Positions 56,844-64,000 of a DNA stretch of 64,000 bases are shown here, one piece after another. Both the position numbers and the translations under genes were made by a program. Location of the stretch: NCBI RefSeq assembly GCF_009742725.1, contig NZ_WPHG01000006.1, positions 114,441-178,440 of the forward strand, in the 5' to 3' direction. The notes beneath the pieces are model-generated. The model worked only from the letters and a program-made list of their open reading frames with translations. It was not told where the DNA came from and did no database searches. Source of the stretch: Nitratireductor arenosus (GTDB taxonomy: Bacteria; Pseudomonadota; Alphaproteobacteria; Rhizobiales; Rhizobiaceae). The stretch's first letter is position 1, and each line of letters starts with the position of its first letter.

Positions 56844-57737
56844 TCAGGCGTAGTTGACGCGACGTTCGACGTAGCGGAATTGCAGGAATGTCAGCACGAT
56901 CACGATCGCCATCAGCACGATCGACTGCGCGGCCGACGAGCCGTAATCCTGCGCCTGGAACCCGTCCTTGTAGACCTTGTAGACCAGGATGCGGGTGGCG
57001 CCGCCGGGGCCGCCCTCGGTGACGGCGTCGACGATGCCGAACGTGTCGAAGAATGCATAGATGACGTTCATGACCAGCAGGAAGAAGCTGGTCGCGCTCA
57101 ACAGCGGCAGCACGATATCGCGCAGCCGCCGCAACGGTCCGGCGCCGTCGATCGCGGCTGCCTCGATCAGGCTGCGCGGGATCATCTGCAGGCCCGCGAA
57201 GAAGAAGACGAAATTGTAGGAAACCTGTTTCCAGGCTGCCGCGGCGACGATCAGGACCATGGCGTCGGTGCCGTCGAGCAGCGGATCCCAGTCGATGCCC
57301 AGCCCCCTGAGCGCCAGGGCGAGCACGCCGAAGGCCGGGTGAAACAGGAAAAGCCACAGCATGCCGGCGATCGCCGGCGCCACCGCATACGGCCAGATGA
57401 CCAGCGAGCGCAGCACCATCGAGCCGTGCAACACGCGGTCGGCGGCCACCGCAAGCGCCAGTGCCAGACCCATCGCCGTTGCCGTGGTGGCGAGTGAAAA
57501 GACCAGCGTGACGCGGATGGAATCCCAGTATTCCGGCGATGTCATAAGATCGCGGAAATTGTCGAACCCGACGAATATCATCGTGTTGAAGAACGGATCG
57601 GACAGGAAAAACGCCTGCACGATCCCCTCGCCCGCCGGCCAGAAGAAAAACACGGCCAGCACTGCGAGCTGCGGCGCCAGCAAGAGCCAAGGTAGAACAC
57701 GCCCTTTGAAGACGACTTTCTTGTCACGACCCGACAT
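56844..57737 (-). CDS. ugpA: ABC sugar-phosphate transporter permease UgpA-like
   Basis: 297 aa, six hydrophobic segments with the EAA loop [32 protein letters not shown] and [20 protein letters not shown] are typical of UgpA. It pairs with UgpE as the membrane pore. CGGAAG lies 6 nt before ATG 57737. A GC-rich hairpin sits in the 87-bp gap after ugpB. Confidence 0.9.
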   Translation of the reverse strand: MSGRDKKVVFKGRVLPWLLLAPQLAVLAVFFFWPAGEGIVQAFFLSDPFFNTMIFVGFDNFRDLMTSPEYWDSIRVTLVFSLATTATAMGLALALAVAADRVLHGSMVLRSLVIWPYAVAPAIAGMLWLFLFHPAFGVLALALRGLGIDWDPLLDGTDAMVLIVAAAAWKQVSYNFVFFFAGLQMIPRSLIEAAAIDGAGPLRRLRDIVLPLLSATSFFLLVMNVIYAFFDTFGIVDAVTEGGPGGATRILVYKVYKDGFQAQDYGSSAAQSIVLMAIVIVLTFLQFRYVERRVNYA

Positions 57738-57767
57738 GATTGCTTCCGAGCATAATGAAAGGAGGAA

Positions 57768-57799
57768 CCGCCGCCGGGCCTGGAGCGGCGCGGCGGCGG
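57768..57799 (-). other. GC-rich hairpin between ugpB and ugpA
   Basis: CCGCCGCCG (57768-57776) pairs with CGGCGGCGG (57791-57799), loop 14 nt. Hairpins after the binding-protein gene often lower expression of the downstream permeases by partial termination or mRNA protection. There is no T-run, so protection is likelier than termination. Confidence 0.5.
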
Positions 57800-57824
57800 C
57801 GTGAGGACGGCAAGGCCGCTGTGG

Positions 57825-59132
57825 TTAATCGACGGTCTTGGCGAACCGGCTCAGCAGCGGATTGCCGCGGCGCACCATGTCGTCGGCGGCCTCCTGGGCG
57901 CTCTTTTTCATCGACCAGACGTTTTCGAGTTCCTCGTTGATGATCTCGTCGACCTGGACCATGTAGCCAAGGCGAATGCCGCGCGTATTGTCGCTCGGCG
58001 CGCGCATCAGCTGCTTGATGGCGAGTTCCTGATGCGGAAACTCGTCATAATAGCCCTTCTCCTTGGCCAGTTCGTAGGCGTCGACGGTGATCGGCACGTA
58101 ACCGGAATTCTGGTGCCAATCGTACTGCATCTCGGGACTGGCGAGGAAATTGAAGAAGGCGGCCGCGCCGTCATAGACGGGCTTGTCGAGCCCCTTCATC
58201 AAGAACAGGCCGGCGCCGCCGATCAAGGAGTTGCGCGGCGTCTCGTTGTCGGCCTCGACCGGCAACAGCGTGGCGGAGAAGTCGAACTTGGCGTTCTGCG
58301 AGATGCCGCCAAACCCGGCCGAGCTTTCCAGCATCACCGCGCAGCGCTGATTGTAGAAAGCCTGATGCGCGCCGGTCCACTGGCGACCCTGATATTCATA
58401 GAGCCCGTCCTTGATCCAGCCCTGGATACGGTCCAGGTGATCGACGAAACGGGTCTTGTTGAAGGTGAGTTCGGCGTCGGGACCCTGCATGCCGTTGGCC
58501 TTGCTGGCGAACGGCTGGTCCTCGACGAACGTGTAGTTCTTCAGGACCACCCATTCCTGCCACGACGAGGTCACCGGGCACGCGTAGCCGGCGTCCTTGA
58601 GCTTGCGCGCGGCCGCCTCCAGATCGTCCCAGCTCGCCGGCACCTCGGCGATGCCGGCCTTCTCGAACGCGTCGGCATTGTACCACATCAGCGGCGTGGA
58701 GGTGTTGAAGGGCATCGCCATCTGCTTGCCCTCGAACTGGTACATCGCCATCACCGGTTCGATGAAGCGCTCCCATTCGATCGTGTAGCCGGCGTCGGCC
58801 ATCACCTGGTCGACCGGCACCACCGCATCGGAGAAGATCAGCGTCGGCACGGCCGGGCCGTGGACCTGGGCGATGGCCGGCTGCTTGCCCGCGCGCACCG
58901 CAGCGATCGTGGCGTTGATGGTGTCGTCATAGGTGCCCTTATAGGTCAGCACGATCTCGTAATCGTCCTGGCTGGCGTTGAACGCCTCGGCATAGCCGGC
59001 CAGCACCTTGCCGAGTTTGATGTCGGGCGAAAAGGCGTGCCAGAAATGCACCTGGGTGGTTGCAAGCGCCGTGGTCGACGACAGCGCGAGCATCGCGCCG
59101 GCGACGAAAAGGCCGATAGATCCGTTTTTCAT
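57825..59132 (-). CDS. ugpB: ABC transporter periplasmic binding protein UgpB-like
   Basis: 435 aa. Signal peptide (FVAGAMLALSSTTALA, cleavage near 24), then HFWHAFSPDIKLGKVLAGYAE, the binding-lobe pieces PLMWYNADAFEKAG and GAGLFLMKGL, and W-rich SWQEWVVLKNYTF. It matches UgpB glycerol-phosphate-binding proteins in length and layout; the true ligand could be a glycerophosphodiester. First gene of ugpB-ugpA-ugpE. No ATPase gene (ugpC) follows. Confidence 0.9.
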   Translation of the reverse strand: MKNGSIGLFVAGAMLALSSTTALATTQVHFWHAFSPDIKLGKVLAGYAEAFNASQDDYEIVLTYKGTYDDTINATIAAVRAGKQPAIAQVHGPAVPTLIFSDAVVPVDQVMADAGYTIEWERFIEPVMAMYQFEGKQMAMPFNTSTPLMWYNADAFEKAGIAEVPASWDDLEAAARKLKDAGYACPVTSSWQEWVVLKNYTFVEDQPFASKANGMQGPDAELTFNKTRFVDHLDRIQGWIKDGLYEYQGRQWTGAHQAFYNQRCAVMLESSAGFGGISQNAKFDFSATLLPVEADNETPRNSLIGGAGLFLMKGLDKPVYDGAAAFFNFLASPEMQYDWHQNSGYVPITVDAYELAKEKGYYDEFPHQELAIKQLMRAPSDNTRGIRLGYMVQVDEIINEELENVWSMKKSAQEAADDMVRRGNPLLSRFAKTVD

Positions 59133-59239
59133 GATTGGTTTGCTCCTGTTGCGGGGGACGAAGGCGCGCGTCGCGCGCTCTTGTCGAAAAAGGCGCCTTG
59201 CGGGGAAGGCTTGATAAGGATTAGTAAATTGCGATGACC

Positions 59240-59261
59240 GTTTTATGAAATTCGTTTATGA
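59240..59261 (+). promoter_or_regulatory. Direct repeats in the ugpB-lysR divergent gap
   Basis: GTTTTATGA (59240-59248) and GTTTATGA (59254-59261), 14 bp apart, lie just before the LysR start in an AT-rich stretch. They may be the site of the divergent LysR protein on its own and the ugp promoter. Confidence 0.35.
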
Positions 59262-59279
59262 CAAGCAGGTAACGCCGCG

Positions 59280-60158
59280 ATGAATTTCACCCAGTTGCGC
59301 GCCTTCCGCGCCGTCGCCCAGACCGGCAGTTTTTCCCAGGCCGCCCAGCACCTGGGCGTCAGCCAGCCGGCCGTCACGGTGCAGATTAAGGGGCTTGAGG
59401 AAGCGCTCGGCGCGCTGTTGTTCCTGCGCGGCGGCACGCGTGTGGAACTGACGGCGGAAGGCCGTCACCTGCTCGGCTTGGTGCCTCGTGTCCTGCACCT
59501 GCTCGAAGAGATGCAGCACAGCGTGGCCGCCACGCGCGCGCTGATGCGCGGCCAATTGCGGGTCGGCGTTTCGACGCCGGCGACGATCCTCGGCCTGCTT
59601 GCGCTCTATTCCAGCCGCTACCCGGGCATCGACCTCGTCCTGCAGGATGGCAACACCAACGAATTGATGGACGATCTCGACGGCAACCGGGTCGACGTCA
59701 TCGTCACCTCGCAGCTTGCCTGCCGCAAACAGCTTTTCAACCTGCCGCTGGGCCGCCAGGACATCGTTCTCGTCGCCCGCTCCGATCATCCTCTTGCCCG
59801 ACGGGAGGCGGTCGAGCCGCAATTGCTCGAAGAATGGCCGGTGCTGGTGCGCGAGGAGGGTTCCGTCACCCGCGCCGTCTTCATGAACGCCATGCGCAAG
59901 GCCGGTATCAAACCGCGCATTGCCGCCAGTCTCGGCAGTCGCGAAATGGTCAAGGAAGCCGCCGCGGCCGGCCTCGGTCTCGGCGTGGTCTTCGACGGCG
60001 AGGTCGGCCGGGACGCCCGGCTGTCGACGCTGCGCCTGAAGGTCGACGCCGATCTCGGGACCGAGGTCTATCTGAGCTGCCGTCCAGAACTCGCCGAACT
60101 GGGATCGGTCGGCGCGCTCGTCCGCCTTGCCCGCGACGAGATCGCCGGCAAGACGTGA
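59280..60158 (+). CDS. LysR-family regulator divergent from ugpBAE
   Basis: 292 aa. HTH: FTQLRAFRAVAQTGSFSQAAQHLGVSQPAV is the standard start. The effector domain (GQLRVGVSTPATILGLLALY, HPLARREAVEPQLLEEWPV) resembles LTTRs near phosphonate or organophosphate uptake genes. Its position opposite ugpB suggests control of that operon. ATG 59280 follows AGGTAA. Convergent with the amidase gene. Confidence 0.92.
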   Translation: MNFTQLRAFRAVAQTGSFSQAAQHLGVSQPAVTVQIKGLEEALGALLFLRGGTRVELTAEGRHLLGLVPRVLHLLEEMQHSVAATRALMRGQLRVGVSTPATILGLLALYSSRYPGIDLVLQDGNTNELMDDLDGNRVDVIVTSQLACRKQLFNLPLGRQDIVLVARSDHPLARREAVEPQLLEEWPVLVREEGSVTRAVFMNAMRKAGIKPRIAASLGSREMVKEAAAAGLGLGVVFDGEVGRDARLSTLRLKVDADLGTEVYLSCRPELAELGSVGALVRLARDEIAGKT

Positions 60159-60159
60159 G

Positions 60160-61581
60160 CTAGTCCCCGCGCGCGAACAATTTGTGCGCCATCACGCCGA
60201 CACCCGCCTCGACCGCCTCGCAGGCGTCCAGCACCATATCCTCGCGGAACCGCCGCCCGACAATCTGCACACCGATGGGCAGGCCGTCATGGAAACCGGC
60301 GGCGATATTGCCGGCCGGAAGGCCCATGAAATTCATCGCGAAGGAATAATGCGCCTTGCCGAGCACCTCCATCGCGCCGTCGACGCCTTCGGCGTCGCGG
60401 TTCCAGCCGAACACCGGCCCGGTCAGGAACGGGGTCAGCACCAGCGGATAGTCTTGCATAAAAACCAGCCATTCGCGCGTGAAGTGAGCCCGCTTGGCCA
60501 TTGCCGCCAGCAGTTCCGTGCCCTCGAACGGCGCAAACAGCGAGAAATAGTCTTCAAAGATGCGCTTGATCGTGTCGCTGCCATATTTGTCGATATCCGA
60601 CCCCATCAGCGCGTGCACCTCGCCCATCAGCGCCCGGTAGCCGATTTCGCCGCATTCGCGTACCAGCGGCGGGTCGATCTCCACGATCTCGTAACCCGCG
60701 TCGGCCAGGCAGTCGGCCGCCTTCATGATCGCCTCCTCGACGGCGGGATGCAGATCGAACTCGAACGTGTCGCGCGTAACCGCTACGCGCAGCGGCCCCT
60801 GCTCGACCGGCCCCTCGAACGGCATCGGCACCATCCACGGATCGTGCGGATCGTAGGCGATCAGCGCCTTCAGCCCGGCACGCACATCGCGCACTTCGCG
60901 CGCGATCACGCCCTGAACGGACATGATCTGCGCCAGAAGTCCGCGCTCGGCCTTGGCCGACGGATTGTAGGCCGGCACCCGGCCGAGACCAGGCTTGACC
61001 GTGGTCGCGCCGGTGGCCGCGCTCGGAAACCGCAGCGATCCGCCGATATCGTTGCCGTGGGCGAGCGCGCCCATGCCCGACATCACCGCCGCCGAGGCGC
61101 CGCCGGACGAACCGCCCGGCGAGGCCCAGTCCGCCCAGGGGTTGAACGTGCGCCCGTGCAACTCGTTGTCGGTGGTGGCGCGGAAGGAGAATTCGGGCGT
61201 GTTGGTGCGCCCGATCACGATCGCGCCCGCCTTTTTCAGGTTTTTGACCACCGGCGCGTCGTCCGGGGCGATGATATCCTTGAAGGCCGCGACCCCGTTC
61301 GGCGTCGCACGGCCCTTCTGGTCGACATTTTCCTTGATCGTCACCGGTACGCCGTGCAGCGGTCCGACCGGCGCGCCCGTCGCCGCCATCCGCGCGTCAA
61401 GCTGTCGCGCCTCGTCGATCGCCGCGTCGCCGAGATCGTCGACCACGGCGTTGATGGCGCCGTTGCGCGCGCGCATGCGCTCGACATTGGCGGTGACGGC
61501 CTCCTCGGCCGAAACCCGCTTGGCCGCGATCTCCTCGGCCAGTTCGCAGGCGCTCAACTGCCACAGGGCGCGTTCGCTCAT
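60160..61581 (-). CDS. Amidase (amidase-signature family)
   Basis: 473 aa. The Ser-cisSer-Lys triad is visible: K83 in VTIKENVD, S158 in GGSSGGASAA, S182 in DIGGSLRFP. The spacing between the two Ser (24) is as in characterised amidases. C-terminal part ends in NIAAGFHDGLPIGVQIVGRR. Substrate unknown; related enzymes act on aryl or aliphatic amides. ATG 61581 follows AAAAGGGG. A much longer in-frame ORF reaching 62289 crosses xseA and is rejected. Confidence 0.9.
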   Translation of the reverse strand: MSERALWQLSACELAEEIAAKRVSAEEAVTANVERMRARNGAINAVVDDLGDAAIDEARQLDARMAATGAPVGPLHGVPVTIKENVDQKGRATPNGVAAFKDIIAPDDAPVVKNLKKAGAIVIGRTNTPEFSFRATTDNELHGRTFNPWADWASPGGSSGGASAAVMSGMGALAHGNDIGGSLRFPSAATGATTVKPGLGRVPAYNPSAKAERGLLAQIMSVQGVIAREVRDVRAGLKALIAYDPHDPWMVPMPFEGPVEQGPLRVAVTRDTFEFDLHPAVEEAIMKAADCLADAGYEIVEIDPPLVRECGEIGYRALMGEVHALMGSDIDKYGSDTIKRIFEDYFSLFAPFEGTELLAAMAKRAHFTREWLVFMQDYPLVLTPFLTGPVFGWNRDAEGVDGAMEVLGKAHYSFAMNFMGLPAGNIAAGFHDGLPIGVQIVGRRFREDMVLDACEAVEAGVGVMAHKLFARGD

Positions 61582-61782
61582 GCCAGACCCCTTTTCCTTG
61601 TTTCGTTCGGCCGCGCGCCGGCACGACCCGTCCCCAACCGGTAGCGCGCGGTTGTCGGTCCGGCAAGCCGCGCCCGCAAGGACCAGCAAAAAGCCCGCGA
61701 TGCGGCCAGCGGGAGCGGTCGCTCGACACGGCGTCGCCCGCGCGGGCTTGACTTGGCGGCGGCCGATCCCGCGAATGGGGTC

Positions 61783-63333
61783 ATGAACGATTCCCCGACC
61801 AATGCGGCCGAATTCACCGTTTCGGAGATTTCCGTGGCGCTGAAGCGCACCGTGGAAGACGCGTTCGGCCATGTGCGCGTGCGAGGCGAGATATCCGGCT
61901 ATCGCGGCCCGCATTCGTCCGGCCACGCCTATTTCGCCTTGAAGGACGAGCGCGCCCGCATCGAGGCCGTGGTCTGGCGCGGCACGTTCTCGCGCCTCAA
62001 GATCAAACCCGAGGAAGGCATGGAGGTGATCGCCCAGGGCAAGCTCACCACCTATCCCGGCTCGTCCAAATACCAGATCGTCATCGACAGCCTCGAGCCG
62101 GCCGGCGCCGGCGCGCTGATGGCGCTGCTGGAGGAGCGCAAGCGCAAACTCAACGCCGAGGGCCTGTTCGACGAAGCTCGCAAGAAACCCCTGCCCTATC
62201 TGCCGCGCGTCATCGGGGTCGTCACCTCGCCGACCGGCGCCGTTATCCGCGACATCCTGCATCGCATTTCCGACCGCTATCCGCTGCATCTGGTCGTCTG
62301 GCCAGTGCGCGTGCAGGGCGAAACGACGGGCGCCGAGGTGGCGAACGCGGTTTCCGGCTTCAACGCGCTCGACGCGCAGGCCGGCCGGCCCGACATCATC
62401 ATCGTGGCGCGCGGTGGCGGCAGCCTGGAAGACCTATGGGGCTTCAACGACGAGGCGGTGGTGCGCGCGGTCGCCGCCTCGCAGATCCCGGTGATCTCGG
62501 CCGTCGGCCACGAGACCGACTGGACCCTGATCGACCTCGCTGCCGACAGGCGCGCCCCCACGCCGACCGGGGCGGCCGAGATGGCGGTGCCGGTCAAGGC
62601 CGAGTTGGAGGCCACGCTCGCCAGCCTGGCCGCGCGGCATGCCGGCGCGATCTCGCGCGCGGGCGAACGCAAGCGCCAGGCGCTCAGGGCCGCCGCCCGC
62701 GCCCTGCCGTCGGCCGACCAGCTTCTCGCCCTGCCGCGGCGGCGCTTCGACGAGGCGGCGGCCAGGCTGGCGCGCGGCCTCCAGGTTAATGTCGACAGCA
62801 AGCGGCTGCGCCTGCGCGGGCTGCGTCTGACGACGGCCGCGCTCGAAAGACGCCTCGGCGAAGCGCGCCGTGCTGTGACGCAGACCGCCGCGCGCATGCC
62901 CGGCGCCCATGGCGTGTTGTTGCGCGAACGCCGCACGCGGCTGGCAACCGCCTTCGCGCGGCTCGGTTTCGATCCGCTGCTGCGGCGCGTGGGAACCGCC
63001 CGCGAGAAACTGACCGGACTCGCGCGCCGCCGCGACCGGGCGGTGGCGCAAACCATCGAGCACCGCAAAAGCGGCCTCGCCCACACCGAACGGCTGCTGT
63101 TGAGCATGTCCTACAAATCGGTGCTCGACCGCGGCTTCGCACTGGTCAGCGATGCAAACGGCAATCCGGTCAAACGCGCCGCCGGGCTCGCGCCCGGCGA
63201 TCAGGTGGCGGTGCGTTTCGCCGACGCGGCCACTGACGCCGTGATCGTCGGCAGCGAGCGACCGACAACCAGCAAGCCGCGCCCGCCGCGCGAAAAACCG
63301 GGGCCAGCCGGCCAGGGTTCGCTGTTCGAGTAG
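61783..63333 (+). CDS. xseA: Exodeoxyribonuclease VII large subunit
   Basis: 516 aa. With XseB degrades single-stranded DNA into oligonucleotides. N-terminal OB fold ([36 protein letters not shown]), catalytic region ([56 protein letters not shown]), a long Arg-rich coiled helical segment, and a C-terminal [17 protein letters not shown] 61783 ([11 protein letters not shown]) is used; TTG 61753 is possible. xseB is not in the window. Confidence 0.95.
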   Translation: MNDSPTNAAEFTVSEISVALKRTVEDAFGHVRVRGEISGYRGPHSSGHAYFALKDERARIEAVVWRGTFSRLKIKPEEGMEVIAQGKLTTYPGSSKYQIVIDSLEPAGAGALMALLEERKRKLNAEGLFDEARKKPLPYLPRVIGVVTSPTGAVIRDILHRISDRYPLHLVVWPVRVQGETTGAEVANAVSGFNALDAQAGRPDIIIVARGGGSLEDLWGFNDEAVVRAVAASQIPVISAVGHETDWTLIDLAADRRAPTPTGAAEMAVPVKAELEATLASLAARHAGAISRAGERKRQALRAAARALPSADQLLALPRRRFDEAAARLARGLQVNVDSKRLRLRGLRLTTAALERRLGEARRAVTQTAARMPGAHGVLLRERRTRLATAFARLGFDPLLRRVGTAREKLTGLARRRDRAVAQTIEHRKSGLAHTERLLLSMSYKSVLDRGFALVSDANGNPVKRAAGLAPGDQVAVRFADAATDAVIVGSERPTTSKPRPPREKPGPAGQGSLFE

Positions 63334-63518
63334 AGCCTGCAACCCTGCCGGCGGGTTCCGGCACATGGGCTTTTCCACGACAGCGACGCGCGACTTTTCC
63401 AGGGCGCGCGCCGGGTTGCGCCCTGCGCATCCCTCCCATGCAGAAACGAACCTTCCGATTGTGCGGCGCACACCTATTTACCGCGTATCAGATTTAAGAC
63501 GCAGAAAGGTCAACCGCC

Positions 63519-63659
63519 GTGAGCCTGATCCACAATTATCGCAACTGGCGCCGTTACCGGCATGCGGTGAGCGAGCTCAACCGCCTCAGCGACCGCGAAC
63601 TGCACGATATCGGCCTCAACCGCGCCGAGATCCCGGTGGTCGCGCGCAGAACCCTTTAG
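63519..63659 (+). CDS. 46-aa DUF1127 protein
   Basis: GTG 63519 to TAG 63659. The protein is almost entirely the DUF1127 motif: IHNYRNWRRYRHAVSELNRL then SDRELHDIGLNRAEIPVV. AAAGG lies 9 nt before the start. Short Arg-rich DUF1127 proteins of this size bind RNA or partner proteins in some alphaproteobacteria; the role here is unknown. A strong terminator follows at 63747, so it is probably a one-gene transcript. Confidence 0.9.
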   Translation: MSLIHNYRNWRRYRHAVSELNRLSDRELHDIGLNRAEIPVVARRTL

Positions 63660-63746
63660 ATCCGAAATTCCGGCGGGCTTCCTCCTCCCTGCCCGCCGGT
63701 AGCGGGCGGCGCGATCCTCCTCCCATACCGCGCCGTCCGACGTTAG

Positions 63747-63782
63747 AAGGCCCGCCGTCCCTCCCCGGCGGGCCTTTTCTTT
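63747..63782 (+). terminator. Intrinsic terminator after the small DUF1127 gene
   Basis: AAGGCCCGCC (63747-63756) pairs perfectly with GGCGGGCCTT (63767-63776), loop 10 nt, followed by TTCTTTG. Confidence 0.88.
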
Positions 63783-63876
63783 GTCTGAACGCCAAGTCCC
63801 GCGAGTATCGGTCGCGCGCGCCAAATCATACGCCGCAGCGCCACAAGAGCGATACGCAGGCAAGCAGTCGGGATTT

Positions 63877-64000
63877 TGTGAACGACCCGAGACATAGGTA
63901 ACAGGTCATTCCGGACACATAGGTTACACAACTGGCCCTTTGCGGAGGATCGCGAGGTGCCATGGAAGGAGTGTAGCCAGATGGATGAACGGCTGAAGTT
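63877..64000 (+). mobile_element. Left end of an IS481-type insertion sequence (partial)
   Basis: Starts at about TGTGAACGACCC (63877), the TGT-type end usual for this family, then an internal direct repeat of ACATAGGTAACA and ACATAGGTTACA. A transposase start follows. The right end and any target duplication lie outside the window. Confidence 0.7.
63957..64000 (+). CDS. IS481-family transposase, N-terminal fragment
   Basis: GTG 63957 with GGAGG 9 nt upstream begins a protein starting Met-Pro-Trp-Lys-Glu-Cys-Ser and continuing QMDERLKF to the window edge. MPWKECS...MDERL is the typical start of IS481/IS3-like integrase-fold transposases, which continue with an HTH. Only 14 codons are visible, so integrity cannot be judged. 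Confidence 0.7.
   Translation, partial: MPWKECSQMDERLK

Noticed and set aside
55955..59132. ugp genes as a pseudogene remnant because ugpC is missing
   Set aside because: All three genes are full length with intact motifs and tight spacing; ATPases can be shared between importers.
60160..62289. 709-codon reading of the amidase with a long N-terminal extension
   Set aside because: The extension crosses xseA antisense and lacks amidase homology; ATG 61581 has a ribosome site.

Overview
The window is a GC-rich, densely coding chromosomal segment of an alphaproteobacterium, most likely Hyphomicrobiales (Rhizobiales) near the Mesorhizobium/Phyllobacteriaceae group. Pointers are the hisS-hisZ-hisG operon with a short HisG, ribF next to a TIGR01459-type HAD phosphatase and near ileS, a CIRCE-controlled groESL, a plant-type glutamate-cysteine ligase, DUF1127 proteins and DUF3422. 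No tRNA, rRNA or CRISPR array was seen. Placement below the order is inference.

Layout. 1-7.3 kb (minus strand): the 5' 902 codons of ileS, carrying an in-frame palindromic element, then two overlapping SDR genes, a MipA/OmpV outer-membrane protein, ribF and a HAD phosphatase. 7.4-12.8 kb (plus): a degenerate EAL-domain membrane protein and two tandem paralogous TadG-like von Willebrand proteins. 12.9-15.1 kb: promoter, CIRCE, groES, groEL, terminator. 15.1-16.8 kb: an accessory-looking membrane TPR gene with a very recent internal duplication. 17-20.8 kb: CorC/HlyC-type CBS protein, MATE exporter, methyltransferase. 20.9-23.2 kb: an ECF42-type sigma factor with two DGPF/YCII proteins behind a candidate self-recognised promoter. 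23.3-31.3 kb: fumC, DoxX, acyl-CoA synthetase, hisG-hisZ-hisS, tag. 31.5-33.6 kb: L,D-transpeptidase and a BASS-family transporter.

33.6-44.7 kb is a 2-hydroxyacid oxidation region. The glycolate oxidase operon glcD-glcE-(small membrane protein)-glcF has a divergent LysR gene. A GntR/FCD-type regulator is followed by lutABC for lactate. Similar 23-bp dyads lie upstream of glcD and over the gntR promoter, which suggests a shared regulator. 44.7-54.4 kb holds mostly single genes: PPP-type phosphatase, a tiny membrane ORF, a thioredoxin-like protein, a glutamine amidotransferase, GNAT plus a conserved unknown, a diguanylate cyclase, rsmE, a YegD-like Hsp70, glutamate-cysteine ligase and a DUF937 protein with a motif-array tail. 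54.5-61.6 kb: a DUF1127 gene divergent from a LysR gene, a ugpB-ugpA-ugpE importer without its ATPase, a second LysR gene and an amidase. 61.8-64 kb: xseA, a 46-aa DUF1127 protein, a terminator, and the left end of an IS481-type insertion sequence cut by the window edge.

Most of the window is ordinary housekeeping and catabolic DNA. The best leads are the coding palindromic element inside ileS, the shared dyad linking glcDEF and lutABC, the ECF42-DGPF unit with its matching promoter, the twin vWA proteins behind a degenerate EAL protein, and the repeated motif in the DUF937 tail. I found no clear new defence or mobile system.
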